Origin: Agelas oroides
Taxonomy: Eukaryota > Porifera > Demospongiae > Agelasida > Agelasidae
Assembly: GCA_949130485.1 (NCBI GenBank)
Contig: OX422188.1
Location: 8,107,443-8,171,442, forward strand
Length of the DNA stretch: 64,000 nt
Direction of reading: 5' to 3'
Position numbers and translations under genes: made by a program. The notes under the pieces were generated by a model, which was not told the origin of the DNA, searched no databases, and saw only the letters and a program-made list of their open reading frames with translations. This document shows positions 1 through 15,800 of the stretch, piece by piece. Every line of letters begins with the position of its first letter. The stretch's first letter is position 1.

Positions 1-319
1 ATGAAGTCATCCACTTGCTCTACAATGCTGAATATTCTAGACACAGGTGTGTGTGTGTGTGTGTGTGTGTGTGAGAGGCAGGGAGGGAGAGGTAGGGAGG
101 AGGGAGAGGCAAAAAGAGATGGGGAGGAGAGAGGAGAGAGGCAGGCAGGAAGTAATGATAGAGAATCAAGACTCCAACATTATATATATACATGTCATGT
201 GAGAATGGTGATATAAATATACACTTCGGTAGCTATGGTTACAGACACATCTCTAAAAACAAACAAACAAACAAACAAACAAACACTGAATTGCTGTTTT
301 TTCCCTCTATCAGACTGAC
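1..319. repeat. Low-complexity left edge: (GT)n, GA-rich tract and (AAAC)n
   Basis: A (GT)n run lies at about 46-73, followed by a purine-rich GA/GGA tract to about 150 and an (AAAC)n run at about 258-286. The open frame through the GT run encodes only low-complexity residues and is not a gene. The stretch is probably intron sequence of the minus-strand TMEM175-like gene, whose next exons lie outside the window. Confidence 0.8.
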
Positions 320-1335
320 CTGGTGTGGTTATACCACGTGTCGACCACTACGATGAAGGAGAAGATGTAGATGAGGTACTTGGGGTACTGCTGGTAGAGG
401 TGGCTTGCAAGGTCAAACTCCTGATGAGGAAACGGATCATTCATGTACGATAACCACTATACAATATCTCCCCCCTCAAGACAATCTGACCTCGAGGAAG
501 TCAAATAGTACCGGCTTCACGTCTTATCCACTTTTCATGAAATGCTCAGTTAGTTGAAATGATGCATGATGATTCTTAAAATATTCCATACCCATTTACA
601 CATTTTGTTAAAAAAAACTCAATTCTAGGATCCCAAATAAGCAGTCCACTACACTTAATTTTTCTATGCTATTGGGCTGGTTATGTACAACTGAAGAGCA
701 TCTATTTCTCCCAGTACTGGAACTTACGCCAAATCCACCTTCATCTATTATCTCCTCTCTCTCTAACTTGAGTGGAATGACCTAGGCAGGGAAGACATCA
801 TTCATATTTATTGTAGCCAAGCACTGGTGAATTTCCAGTACATGTAAAGCCTATTGCAAGATAAACAACCTGGACTGCTCATAGCATCGTTCCCAGACCC
901 TCAGTAGGGTACACACAACTGATGTCTCACTGAAGGTCTAGACGGCTCAGAGACAGCAGACCTTCTGTCTATACCAACATATACTCTGGCACAGAAACAA
1001 ATCAATGGCTACAGTGTGACTGAACCAGACCAAGCCTCTTACCTGTTACCTCATTCGTCCTCTCTTTACTAAACAGGGTGTGGTTAGTGAGACAAGGCCA
1101 GACACGTACATTCTATCTCTGCAAGTTATTTGCAGCACTATCCCACACACAAGTGAGTGTATTGGTTACTGTGGTTCATTACTCCCATGGCACCAGTTTG
1201 CTGACACAAGTCTCATGTGGACAGACCCAAACCAAGACTATGCTGACTCACCATGATGGTGGTTATGATGGCAAATACTGCATCACTGAACGCCTGCAGC
1301 CGTTCCGCACCGAACACATGCTGACCCAACGCCAT
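320..1335 (-). CDS. TMEM175: TMEM175-like lysosomal potassium channel, 5' three exons (partial, runs off the left edge)
   Basis: Three minus-strand exons join in phase: 1252-1335, 728-781 and 320-420, each with a GT donor and, for the last two, an AG acceptor. The product starts MALGQHVFGAERLQAFSDAV, continues into ..FAIITTIM, then VIPLKLEREE.., then ..YPKYLIYIFSF..WYNHT. The FSD motif in the first transmembrane helix and the spacing to a second helix ending in W..H are the signature of the TMEM175 repeat. TMEM175 is a six-plus-six TM endosomal/lysosomal K+ (and proton) channel; only the first repeat's start is in view. The ATG at 1335 follows an in-frame TAG about 60 bp upstream, so it is the likely start. 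It is divergent to PEX16. The remaining exons should lie left of position 1. A bacterial-type single-repeat homologue is possible but less likely given the introns. Confidence 0.8.
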
Positions 1336-1436
1336 GTTGAGAGTTTCTGGACCATCGACCAAATTATCTGCAAGACGGAAATACTACATGTGACGAGAAC
1401 ATGTCAAGGGGATTCCCCCACAAGTGCACCGAGAAG
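1336..1436. promoter_or_regulatory. Putative bidirectional promoter between TMEM175-like and PEX16
   Basis: Only about 101 bp separate the minus-strand TMEM175-like ATG (1335-1333) from the preferred PEX16 ATG (1437). No TATA box or other motif is obvious, so the call rests on geometry. An in-frame upstream PEX16 ATG at 1401 would shorten the interval to 65 bp. Confidence 0.5.
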
Positions 1437-6309
<4,873 letters not shown>

Positions 6310-6321
6310 TATGTATGGTAG

Positions 6322-6403
6322 TAGCCTCGTTCCCAGGCCCCGCCCAGCTTTCCGTCGCTTGCAGTACGGAAAAGTGCGTGGGGAGAGCCTGGGAACGAGG
6401 CTA
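6322..6403. mobile_element. Hairpin MITE, TAGCCTCG family, 9-bp TSD
   Basis: 82-bp element with termini TAGCCTCGTTCCCAGGCCC and GCCTGGGAACGAGGCTA. The flanks 6313-6321 and 6404-6412 are both GTATGGTAG, an exact 9-bp target-site duplication. It lies just downstream of the PEX16 stop codon. Confidence 0.92.
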
Positions 6404-6412
6404 GTATGGTAG

Positions 6413-7498
6413 CATGTTTGTATCTCTTGCTGTATGGCTTGTGTGTTGCTACAATGTCATGTATATGAGTAGTTTTTCCAAGATATGCAATGCAAAGTTT
6501 GACTGTATTCATTCTTGTTAAACGTATTAGAATTAAGCTTCATGTCTTACTCCTTCCTTGGGCTTCCGGTGTGCAGTGAACTAGGCTCAGGAGCATCTTG
6601 TACGATGTGTACCTGATACTGCATAGGCGTCAGATACTGAGCTTAAAATCTATGATGTAATAAACTGCATGAGCCGGCCATGCAACATCCTGGGCGGGGC
6701 CTGGGAACATCCTGAGATTTATTTTTCACAATACCTATCTTTGAAACTTTCAGGGTTGTGTTCTGTCAAGCAGGGACATGGATAGTGATAATACATTTTG
6801 CTGAAGTGGGTCCAGGGAAATTGAAGAATGCTGCTGTTGTATGGGTAGATGGATAGCTATAACAGTGTCATACATATGTATCACCCATTGATTCCTGTGT
6901 TACTACTAATGACACAGTGTCTGGATGCACTGTGTTACTAGACATGGTGTCTGCATGCATACATGTAACAGAAACTAATAACAATACTAATAACAGCAAC
7001 AGCAGGCTGCTATGGAGCTAAGCCTTCCTGCCATGCATGTACGGGTTTCAGGGCTGCTACTAGCACTTGTCCCGTGCAGGCAGTGATGAAAAAAGTTCAA
7101 TCATGCAAATGCCGCATGGCTCACAGATTGCTCACAACGAGGACAAAAAAATGAATGATAGAAACTGATTCCTTTGAGGAATGTTGCAGTCTGCCCTGTG
7201 TTCTTAAGAATATTAGCTTGGTAAGCTCTCAGCGTCATTCACGTGACAAGTGTTCACAGGTCTTCCCCGTTTTACGTGCGCTCTTCCACCTATGAACGCA
7301 AACCGAAGAACAAAAAAACAGGGTAGGCCTGGGAACGAGGCTAGGGCTCGCTCACACTCGCCCCAATTATGACCATTACCCAAGCTATGTAAACCAGCAA
7401 TGTGCAAATAAAACTGCGTGTATTCAAGTATGTGAAGGTTACATATATACACTGAAACGTGAGAAATAAAAAACAAAAGTGCTATGCATATAGATGAG
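6413..7498. other. Gap between PEX16 and the MLKL-like gene, no gene seen
   Basis: Convergent 3' region. No convincing coding exon. It holds solo ends of the TAGCCTCG element family, near 6686-6715 and 7325-7345. Confidence 0.6.
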
Positions 7499-9223
7499 TT
7501 ATTCGTCATCACTAGATTGTGAACTCCACTCATCTGAGTCTCCGGCAACATTATAGTATGCCTTAGCTGCGAAAGTACCACCAACTAATGGTGCACCAAG
7601 TGTTCCAAGTACTGCTCCACCTACACCACCACCAACTCCAGCTGCCACAACCTTTTTTGCTTTGTTTTTTGCTTTGTTTCTTAGGTTCTCATTTGCTGTT
7701 TCTCCTGCCGCTACCCCCCCATACACTGCTCCAATTACTGGTGCCCCAAGAGTACCACCTACAAAAGCACTAGTTGCAGCAGCTATTTGAGCAGCTTTAC
7801 CACGTCGGGTCTTGGCTTCAAGAACTTTACTGAATTCGCTGCAATACTCTTTGCTGTTATATGCTCGTACACGAAAGTGATATCTTTCACCACTCTGAAG
7901 GCCTGTGGCTGTGGCTGAGAATTTTTCATGATCAACAGTTTTTAAGTGCTTCCATGGCCTTTTCTTGCTAGCATGTTGCATCTCAACCTGGTACCGGGAA
8001 ACAGCTTGGGGATTCACTGTTGGTTCCTTCCATCTGATTTTGAGGAGATTGCTTGTTCGCTTGCTGGAGACACGGAGTTCTTGTGGTGGACCTGGGATTA
8101 GGGGAAATGTAACAGCTTGACAGTGCTCACTTGCCTCACTCTCTCCTGCTTCATTCACCATGGCAACCCGGAAGGTATATGTTGTGTTAGGTGAGAGATT
8201 TCCAATTGGCATCCTGTCATGATGCTTGATGTCAAAAACTATGCGACTTCTATTTGATGCGTTGGTATCATTATACACAACCACACATTGGTGAACAGGG
8301 CTGCCACGCTCTTCTTCTTTACAAAGTAGTTGTGTTTGAACAATGACTTCTGTTGCCGAATATGGTGTCACTTCAGGCTTTTTGGGTTTGGCTGGTGCTG
8401 TCACATATCTAGTGATCTCTGGTTCAGCCCGAGTCCACTCTCCAGGTCCACAAGAATTTACTGCTCGAACTGAGATGGCATACTGTCGTCCACCACAGAC
8501 AATTGGAGGGCCAAGTGACAGGGTAAACATAGCCTTGTTGGTGCTATGTTGAACTTTTTGGAGATCGCATGACAAGTTACGGGCACGACCATCGTCAAAA
8601 CAGAGCTCATAGCGTTGGATGTCTTCATCCAAGTTTCTGGTGTCAGTCCACTCCACGTGCATGAAATTACTTTTTACTGACACTCTGATCCTAGAAACAG
8701 CATAGGGGCGAGACTTCCCGGTGCTTTCACCCATGTATATACCTGCATATGGATTTAAAGCATTTGCTTCAGCTCTCTCCTGCCCTTCTGGAACCATTTC
8801 CACCAGTTCATCGATCTTCCGGCCGACGTCTACCGTCAGTGCAAGCTGAAGGTTCTGTTGAGCCTTCTCCATCGACTTTTCGAGTGATTCCATTTTCTCC
8901 CTATTATCACGCACCGAACAGAACATGGCCACTCTGCTTGCAGCTTTGAGTTTGGCGCAGACATCCATGCACTCAGAAATTGCAACTTGGAAATTTTGCA
9001 AGCACACAAGGCATGACTGCGAAAAACCTCCAATTTTGGAAGCAGTCAAGTCATCTGCAATTTGCGCGAGTAGGTTGGCCTGTTGCTCAATGCGCTTTCG
9101 TTGGGCATCATTCTCATCTAACATTTTGACACGTTCACGAATTTCGCACACAGCTGTCCAGGCGAGATTTATCACACCGTTGATAGAGATAACTTCGGTA
9201 GAAAAATACTTCGAATCGGACAT
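7499..9223 (-). CDS. MLKL-type four-helix domain + 3 fibronectin III domains + glycine-zipper tail (intronless)
   Basis: A single uninterrupted frame of 574 aa from the ATG at 9223 (MSDSKYFSTEV). The frame continues upstream only through a GTG, so the ATG is the start. Residues about 8-145 are helical. The stretch FQVAISECMDVCAKLKAAS..FCSVRDNREKMESLE..LQLAL resembles the N-terminal four-helix bundle of MLKL and related HeLo-like domains, which bind or permeabilise membranes in programmed cell death. Three FNIII domains follow (about 170-280, 280-378 and 380-475; each ends in the ..Y.F.V.A.N type strand). The last 95 residues are Gly/Ala-rich hydrophobic repeats (GGTLGAPVIGAVYGG and GGAVLGTLGAPLVGG) of glycine-zipper type, plus an acidic Ser tail (SSQSSDDE). 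There is no kinase domain. The function is unknown; a membrane-active or scaffold role is inference. TATA- and NRF-1-like sites lie upstream. Confidence 0.85.
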   Translation of the reverse strand: MSDSKYFSTEVISINGVINLAWTAVCEIRERVKMLDENDAQRKRIEQQANLLAQIADDLTASKIGGFSQSCLVCLQNFQVAISECMDVCAKLKAASRVAMFCSVRDNREKMESLEKSMEKAQQNLQLALTVDVGRKIDELVEMVPEGQERAEANALNPYAGIYMGESTGKSRPYAVSRIRVSVKSNFMHVEWTDTRNLDEDIQRYELCFDDGRARNLSCDLQKVQHSTNKAMFTLSLGPPIVCGGRQYAISVRAVNSCGPGEWTRAEPEITRYVTAPAKPKKPEVTPYSATEVIVQTQLLCKEEERGSPVHQCVVVYNDTNASNRSRIVFDIKHHDRMPIGNLSPNTTYTFRVAMVNEAGESEASEHCQAVTFPLIPGPPQELRVSSKRTSNLLKIRWKEPTVNPQAVSRYQVEMQHASKKRPWKHLKTVDHEKFSATATGLQSGERYHFRVRAYNSKEYCSEFSKVLEAKTRRGKAAQIAAATSAFVGGTLGAPVIGAVYGGVAAGETANENLRNKAKNKAKKVVAAGVGGGVGGAVLGTLGAPLVGGTFAAKAYYNVAGDSDEWSSQSSDDE

Positions 9224-9314
9224 TTTCTGAGTGTTCCACTGCACTGGCAGATGTTGAGTAGCAATTAGCGACTAGCTTCACAGCTACAGACTCGTTCTCG
9301 CGAGTGTAACACCG

Positions 9315-9350
9315 CTTTATATACTCAAGTGCATATGCTTGCGCATGCGC
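9315..9350 (-). promoter_or_regulatory. Core promoter of the MLKL-like gene: TATA-like box and NRF-1-like palindrome
   Basis: On the minus strand TATATAAAG occupies 9323-9315, about 92 bp before the ATG at 9223. The palindrome GCGCATGCGC at 9341-9350 fits the NRF-1 consensus and sits at the edge of a CpG-rich stretch to about 9410. Confidence 0.6.
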
Positions 9351-9738
9351 CGGCGCGGGCAGCGCCGGGCGTGGACGGCCGGGCACGAGACTAAGCGCCG
9401 CGGCAAACGCTGTAAGAAATGATTACTGAATTGTAACATGTAAATTACACCATTTGGTGCTGTTGCTAATTCCCTTTTCTTTGCATTTGACTGTTGGGTG
9501 ACAGGTCGAAAGATAGAAATTCTTCTAGGTGCATTGCCGTGTGCCCTGTTAGTTGAATCTCACAACCAACCAACCCCACTTCAGATGACATAGGGAAGGA
9601 AGGTGCATGTTACTAAGAGTAATTTGTTGCATGAGTCTAGCTTATGATACTAGTGCTATTTATAGTTTACTGGGAACCTGGCAGCAGAATAGTTGCATGA
9701 GAACTGTTTAATGTCATGAACTCTTCATATCACACAGA

Positions 9739-9791
<53 letters not shown>
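9739..9791 (+). repeat. (TG)n microsatellite just past the MON1 stop codon
   Basis: About 53 bp of (TG)n, ending about 12 bp from the MON1 termination codon. It would be transcribed as (CA)n in the MON1 3' UTR. Confidence 0.95.
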
Positions 9792-9793
<2 letters not shown>

Positions 9794-9802
9794 CTGCTTA
9801 TA

Positions 9803-12800
9803 TCAGAATGTGTGTGAACTGGTGATAATGAGTCTCTCTTCTTCTTTCTGTGCAAGAGGAACAGACATGTGTCAGACTCAAGACACTGCTGCAGTGAAGT
9901 GCTTGTCACAACTAAAAATTTATACCTCACAAATGGGCTTTTTGTTACGGATTTTGTCTTGCCACTTCTGCAAAGCAAAATGGAAAGCTGGGCTACCATT
10001 GTGGTCTCAGCTAGTTAGAAGCTGATTGACTAAATAGCTGCTGCGTCACAAGACGCACTTAATTATGCAATATCTATGGGGAAAAAATGCTAAGCATAAA
10101 GTAGCACCCTATATATAGTTATAGCTCCACTGATATGAAACTCAATACAGCATAGCATGAGGAATCAAAGTAGCGGGTCAATTACTATCGTGTATTGCGA
10201 TATTTTGGACTGCACATTAAGGCTACATGTCTCACATTGATCCATCTGATGAGTTTGTTGCCTAGTAGTATTGCTTGTGCCTTGGCAATGAGTGGGTCAA
10301 ACACAGCATACAAGTCAAACCCTGCCGTTCTCTGGTATATGTGGATAGGGAGGGTAGAGAGCTTTCACAACTGTACATACGAACCGGTATATATATCCTC
10401 GATGTCAGCAAGTGTAAGAATGTTTATTAGCCAAGAGAGTAAACATAATAAATTAAATTAAATTGAATAAAATAATTATTATTGTGTAGTGGCATTTCCC
10501 AAATTTGAGGATCTCTTCTTGTTAATCACAAAACTTTACTTTAATTATCAAGCATAAATAATCTGTCCCAAAATTCTCATCATGCAACAAAGTCTCCAGA
10601 AACAAAAATACTACAGTAGTTTTTATGGATAACCACTGTTCCCAAATTGCAATAGAGGTTATACCTTCACATGTAGTTTGATTTAGTTGAGTTCCTTATG
10701 ACTTTCAGTCTCAGCTTTGAACATAACTCACCCATCCCAGCAGTGCCTCCTTGTCTCCGACATGGTACAGTATTTTGATTGGCCAGGAGTGGGAATGAAG
10801 TTTCTGGTGCATCAACATGTAGAGCTCAAATAATCTATAGCAGAGAGTAGGAAATTACAACTATACATGTTTGAAGAATCACCATATAATGCAACTCCAG
10901 TCATGTCCAACTTTGCCATCAGTGATCCCGTGAATCCTCTTTGTCCCATGGGATTGTACAGAATTCTTCAGGATTGTATGTCCTACTGCAGGATAGGTAG
11001 GACTGTCCCAGGAATTCCCTTACATCCTCCCATTCTAACCCCCAAAACCCAGTGTCCCATTACGTCCCACAGTCCCATGGGATGGACAGGTGCTGTCTAT
11101 AGGATTCTCACACGTCCCATTCTCAGACAAATCCCAGAGCCTGTCCTACAGTCCCATGACAATGTTGCAAAAACAAGAGATTGCCACACTTGGTAAGATA
11201 AAGACGATTTACCTGTCTTTGTCTTCTTTGTCGTGGTATATGATGGGGACCTTGGGAGATGTGATACAAGATGTCTTCCTTGACTTGTAGAGAAAATGTC
11301 TGATCTCGGGCGCTTGAAGGTGATCTGAAACAGCACAAAGTACAGAACCAGTTATTTGGAGGAAGAAACGAGACAGAGAGGGAGAAAAATACCAATGGTG
11401 TAGGGTGACTCCAAAACTGCTTGCTTGATTGCCTCCAAACAGTTTTGCTTTTCCAACCTCTGCAGAGAAAATACGTCATTACTGCCTCGATCATGACAAA
11501 GGGAAATAAAATATCAGTGTCTCATAGTTTAGTTAGTCAATGCTATTTATTTATTTTGGTTCCAAGAGTTGCTGGCCAGCTCAGGTCGAGTAACTAGGCT
11601 GAAAATAGCTGTACACAGACATACATCTGCATGTATACACACTGACATGGCTAACCTCAAATATCTTTTGTTGGCACTCTTGTAGTGCAAAGAACTTTTC
11701 TTTGTCGGTTGAGATCAGCAGCAGGCAGGCTGGTGAATCATAGGGCAGGTATGACACATGGGCATGGAGGAATCCAGTATCATTGAACTTGGGCAGACAA
11801 AGAGGTGTCCAGCTTTCAGCAGAGCGGAAGCTGGTGGAGGCATCCACCAAATTGAATATCAGGTGAACATCTGATGAGGAAAGAGGAGGGGGAGGTGGAG
11901 TGGAGGAGGTAGAAGAGGGAGGTGGAGTGGAGGAGGTAGAAGAGGGAGGTGGAGTGGAGGAGGGGGGAGAGGGAGGTGGAGTGGAGGAGGGGGGAGGATT
12001 ACTAATATTTACTATCAACACTACTGCATAATTACATATCTATAGTTGCGCAAAGTACTGGGGAGGGCAGTCCGCTAGTTAGCAGGTTACCGTAATTCCG
12101 GAAATTAATACGGTATTTTATAAATACATGTTAGCATTGTGTTGTATAATGCACCAGGATTGATGATGACCTTGAACAGACATGTTAGCATTGTGTCGTA
12201 TAATGCACCAGGATTGATGATGACCATGAACAGACATGTTAGCATTGTGTCGTATAATGCACCAGGATTCCAATCAGGGTTTACTTTTGTCAAGGAGTTA
12301 CTACGATTGTGACATTCAAGAACACTGATGATCTTAATATTTGCAATGATTATATTGTGTTTGGAGCAAGCGGAATGGGTTCTGAACCATTTGTTTGTGG
12401 TCGTCTTTTGGTGGTTTTGCAATTCCAAGTTCAGCCGATCCCAAAAGGTGGTGAGGATTACTCCCTTTCCACTGGTATTGCATTGGCTTCGTGTCTTAGC
12501 AAGGTTATTGAACTATGTATTCTTGGCCAACACCTGCTCTCATCTCAACCTCAATTTGGTTTTAAACCTGGACTTTCCACCACCATATGCACAGGCATAC
12601 TTAAGGCAGTGGTGTCCCAATATTTACAGGAGGGTTCAATAGTGTAGGGCTGTTTGATTAATGCCTCAAAAAGCTTTTGACACTGTTGATTACAACATTC
12701 TAGTTGATACTGTAATTCCGGAGATTAATGTGCCGTTAAAGTAATGCGAATCAGTTGAATGTAAGGGTTTTGCATAATAATGCCATTTAAATAATGCGAA

Positions 12801-15800
12801 TTAAGACTGCTGATATATACCAGTAATAGTATCCAAAAAAAATACCATTTTTGAACAATGCGTGTGTAAAATGCCTCGCAATGTTTGTCTGTTCAAGGTC
12901 ATCATCTATCCTGGTGCATTATACGACACAATGCTAACATGTCTGTTCAAGTCGTTATCAATCCTGGTGCATTATACGACACAATGCTAACATGTCTGTT
13001 CAAGTCATTATCAATCCTGGTGCATTATAGGACACAATGCTAACATGTCTGTTCAAGGTCATCATCAATCCTGGTGCATTATACGACACAATGCTAACAT
13101 GTCTGTTCAAGGTCATCATCAATCCTGGTGCATTATACGACACAATGCTAACATGTCTGTTCAAGGTCATCATCAATCCTGGTGCATTATAGGACACAAT
13201 GCTAACATGTCTGTTCATGGTCATTCAATTGTATTCCTATGCATACCACCATCAGCAGTAATGTTGCTAGGCAGGTGTCCAGATACAGCCCTAGACTTGG
13301 CATTGTTCGCTTTCCAATCTTCTGGGGGGTATATCTTCATGAAGAAATATCTGCGCATCGGTGAAACCTCTCAGCCTGTACTTAGTACTCAACAGCAGCT
13401 GCCAATCCCACAGCTTGACAAGTAATGTTTGGCTCTTTACTTGACCTTGTGAATACTTGCCAAGTCGGTGACAGTCAGCTAATTCAATTTTCCTTCCGAC
13501 TGCAAATTCAAATGCTCGGCTAACCAGGCTCTCAGTATTAAGCAAGGTCTTACTCTAAGGAACCCCAAACACAATGACATTACAGCTGTGATTGACCGAT
13601 TTAGGTTTCACATTAGTATGATCAACTTTAGGGGAATCACTGGGAGGTGTCAACACAATCACAGTATGCGAAGCTCCATGCGTCTTGCGGGAGAAATTTT
13701 ACTAGTAGTCTCGTAAGCCACAAAGGATGCGGCTTGTGACTTTGTTAGCCAAAAGTGAGAAAGACCTGTGTAGCTCTTCTCATGTTTGACTTCAGGATGA
13801 GCATCGAGTGTATTGCATGCACATGCGCTTAATAAATGATAACATGTACTATGATGGACGCATGTGCTGATAACTAATATGTGCCTAATCAACTTGGAGT
13901 GGTGTAAACACAATATATAGCTTGTTGCACTTGGGCCTTCTAACCATGGCATTTTTTTGCTGCTTGCAGCTCGCGTGAAGGATAAAATCCTTCTCATGCA
14001 GGGATGTCATTAGACCTGGAGACATGGTACATTCCTGAAAAATCATGTTTGAAGTTTGTTGCCAATGCTTGACTGCCAAGCAAGTTAAACTTTGAGAACA
14101 AAAGGTGGGGTGAAGGCACAGTGTACATGTTCAGCTTCAACTTGAACCATACAGTGTATGTTTGCTAACCGAGGGGCAGGAGGTTATGTTCCTTGGGTTT
14201 GAGGTAGGTGATAAGCTGGTTGCACGCCACCAGAACTGCAAACAGCACATCCTGCAGAGCAAAGTGTGTGTATGTGAGTTGAACTATAAGCAAATGCATT
14301 TGACAACTAACTATATACCGTAGATCTAAAATGTTCGTGTTTGTGTAAAATATCTTTGTGGTCTGGGATTACCCATGAAAATTTTGTAAGGGTAAATTGA
14401 TTCTTCGTTCCCAGGTTTAGTGGTCCGGAATGAGACTACACACCTCAAAACGATATGGAATAAGAAACTGACAAATAAAGTTGGCTGTGTTTGTGGCTGC
14501 CATGCTGGCTGCCATGCAGCTGTTAGCAAAATACTAGTGTGCGAAAGAGAACCAAGCAGCGCTGTAAACAACTAGTTTGGCAATAAAAACAAACGATTAT
14601 CAGACACTGAGAAAGTTGTACGATCTACAGTACGATCTACAGTACGATCTACAGTACATGTACAGTACGATCTACAGTACGATCTACAGTACGATCTACA
14701 GTACGATCTACAGTACGATCTACAGTACATGTACAGTACGATCTACAGTACGATCTACAGTACGATCTACAGTACGATCTACAGTACGATCTACAGTACA
14801 TGTACAGTTATGACTAAGTTTCATGACTGGACATGTACATTGTTTCCCCATTTATCTATGTATCAGCAGCTTATGGATCCGCTGTTTTTTCCCCGATCTC
14901 AACAGACTAACTCCCTAGACTCTTACTGAGAGGGGTCACAGTTTTCAAATCAAAATTCAAATGTGTGGCAGTGTGAACACACGGTAGTTCATATGCTCCT
15001 GTGTGTATGTACCTTGGTTCTGCACTGCATCAAGGTAGTGGTGATTGTCTGTCGTACGTTGATGGGCATGGCCAGACACCGCACCTAAGAAACAAACAGT
15101 ACAATATAGTCTAACATTCTGTAACTTGACGGTGCATTATAAATGACCAACACACAGGGCTGTTACTGGTATGGGCAATGATACAAACTTTGCGGTATAA
15201 GGATTATTGCATGCCAGTAGTGGTAGCAATTTCCATAGCTATTTTTTCGGATATAATGACAAATCTTTCTAAATTTGACTGGAGAACAGATAGCTAGCTT
15301 CATCCCTAGGCCCCTCCGGGAATGTGAGGTTAAATCTGAATATTGGTGTCTGACTGTTAGCCTAGCCTTAGCCTCATTCCCAGGTCTTCACTACCATCCA
15401 GTTTTTGATCGCTTACAGTATGCAAAAACGGAGAGGGAAGGCCTGGGAGCATTTTTTCACGTGTATGGTGATGTGATGTAATGGTAGGTTAAACACATGG
15501 GGGCGGTGCCTCACAAAGAATCTCAAGGACTTTCTTGTCATATCTTGTCCAAGAACTGGAGACCGGAACATTCAAAAGACAGCGTTAATACAGCTATTGT
15601 TTGGTAGATTCCAGGCTGATCAACACAAAGTTTGCGAGTTACACAACGATCAGGCACCGCCCCCCGTCTGTCTAATAATATCCTCTGTTTACATCATCAC
15701 ATGTGACTAAATTTCCCAGGCCTTCCCTCCGTTTTTGCATACTGCAAGTGATCAAAAACTGGAGGTGGGAACAGCCTGGGAAAAAGTCTAGCCTAGCCTT

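Noticed and set aside
12309-12647. A working reverse transcriptase gene
   Set aside because: The frame stops in the middle of the domain, the catalytic motif is altered, and no endonuclease or start is present.
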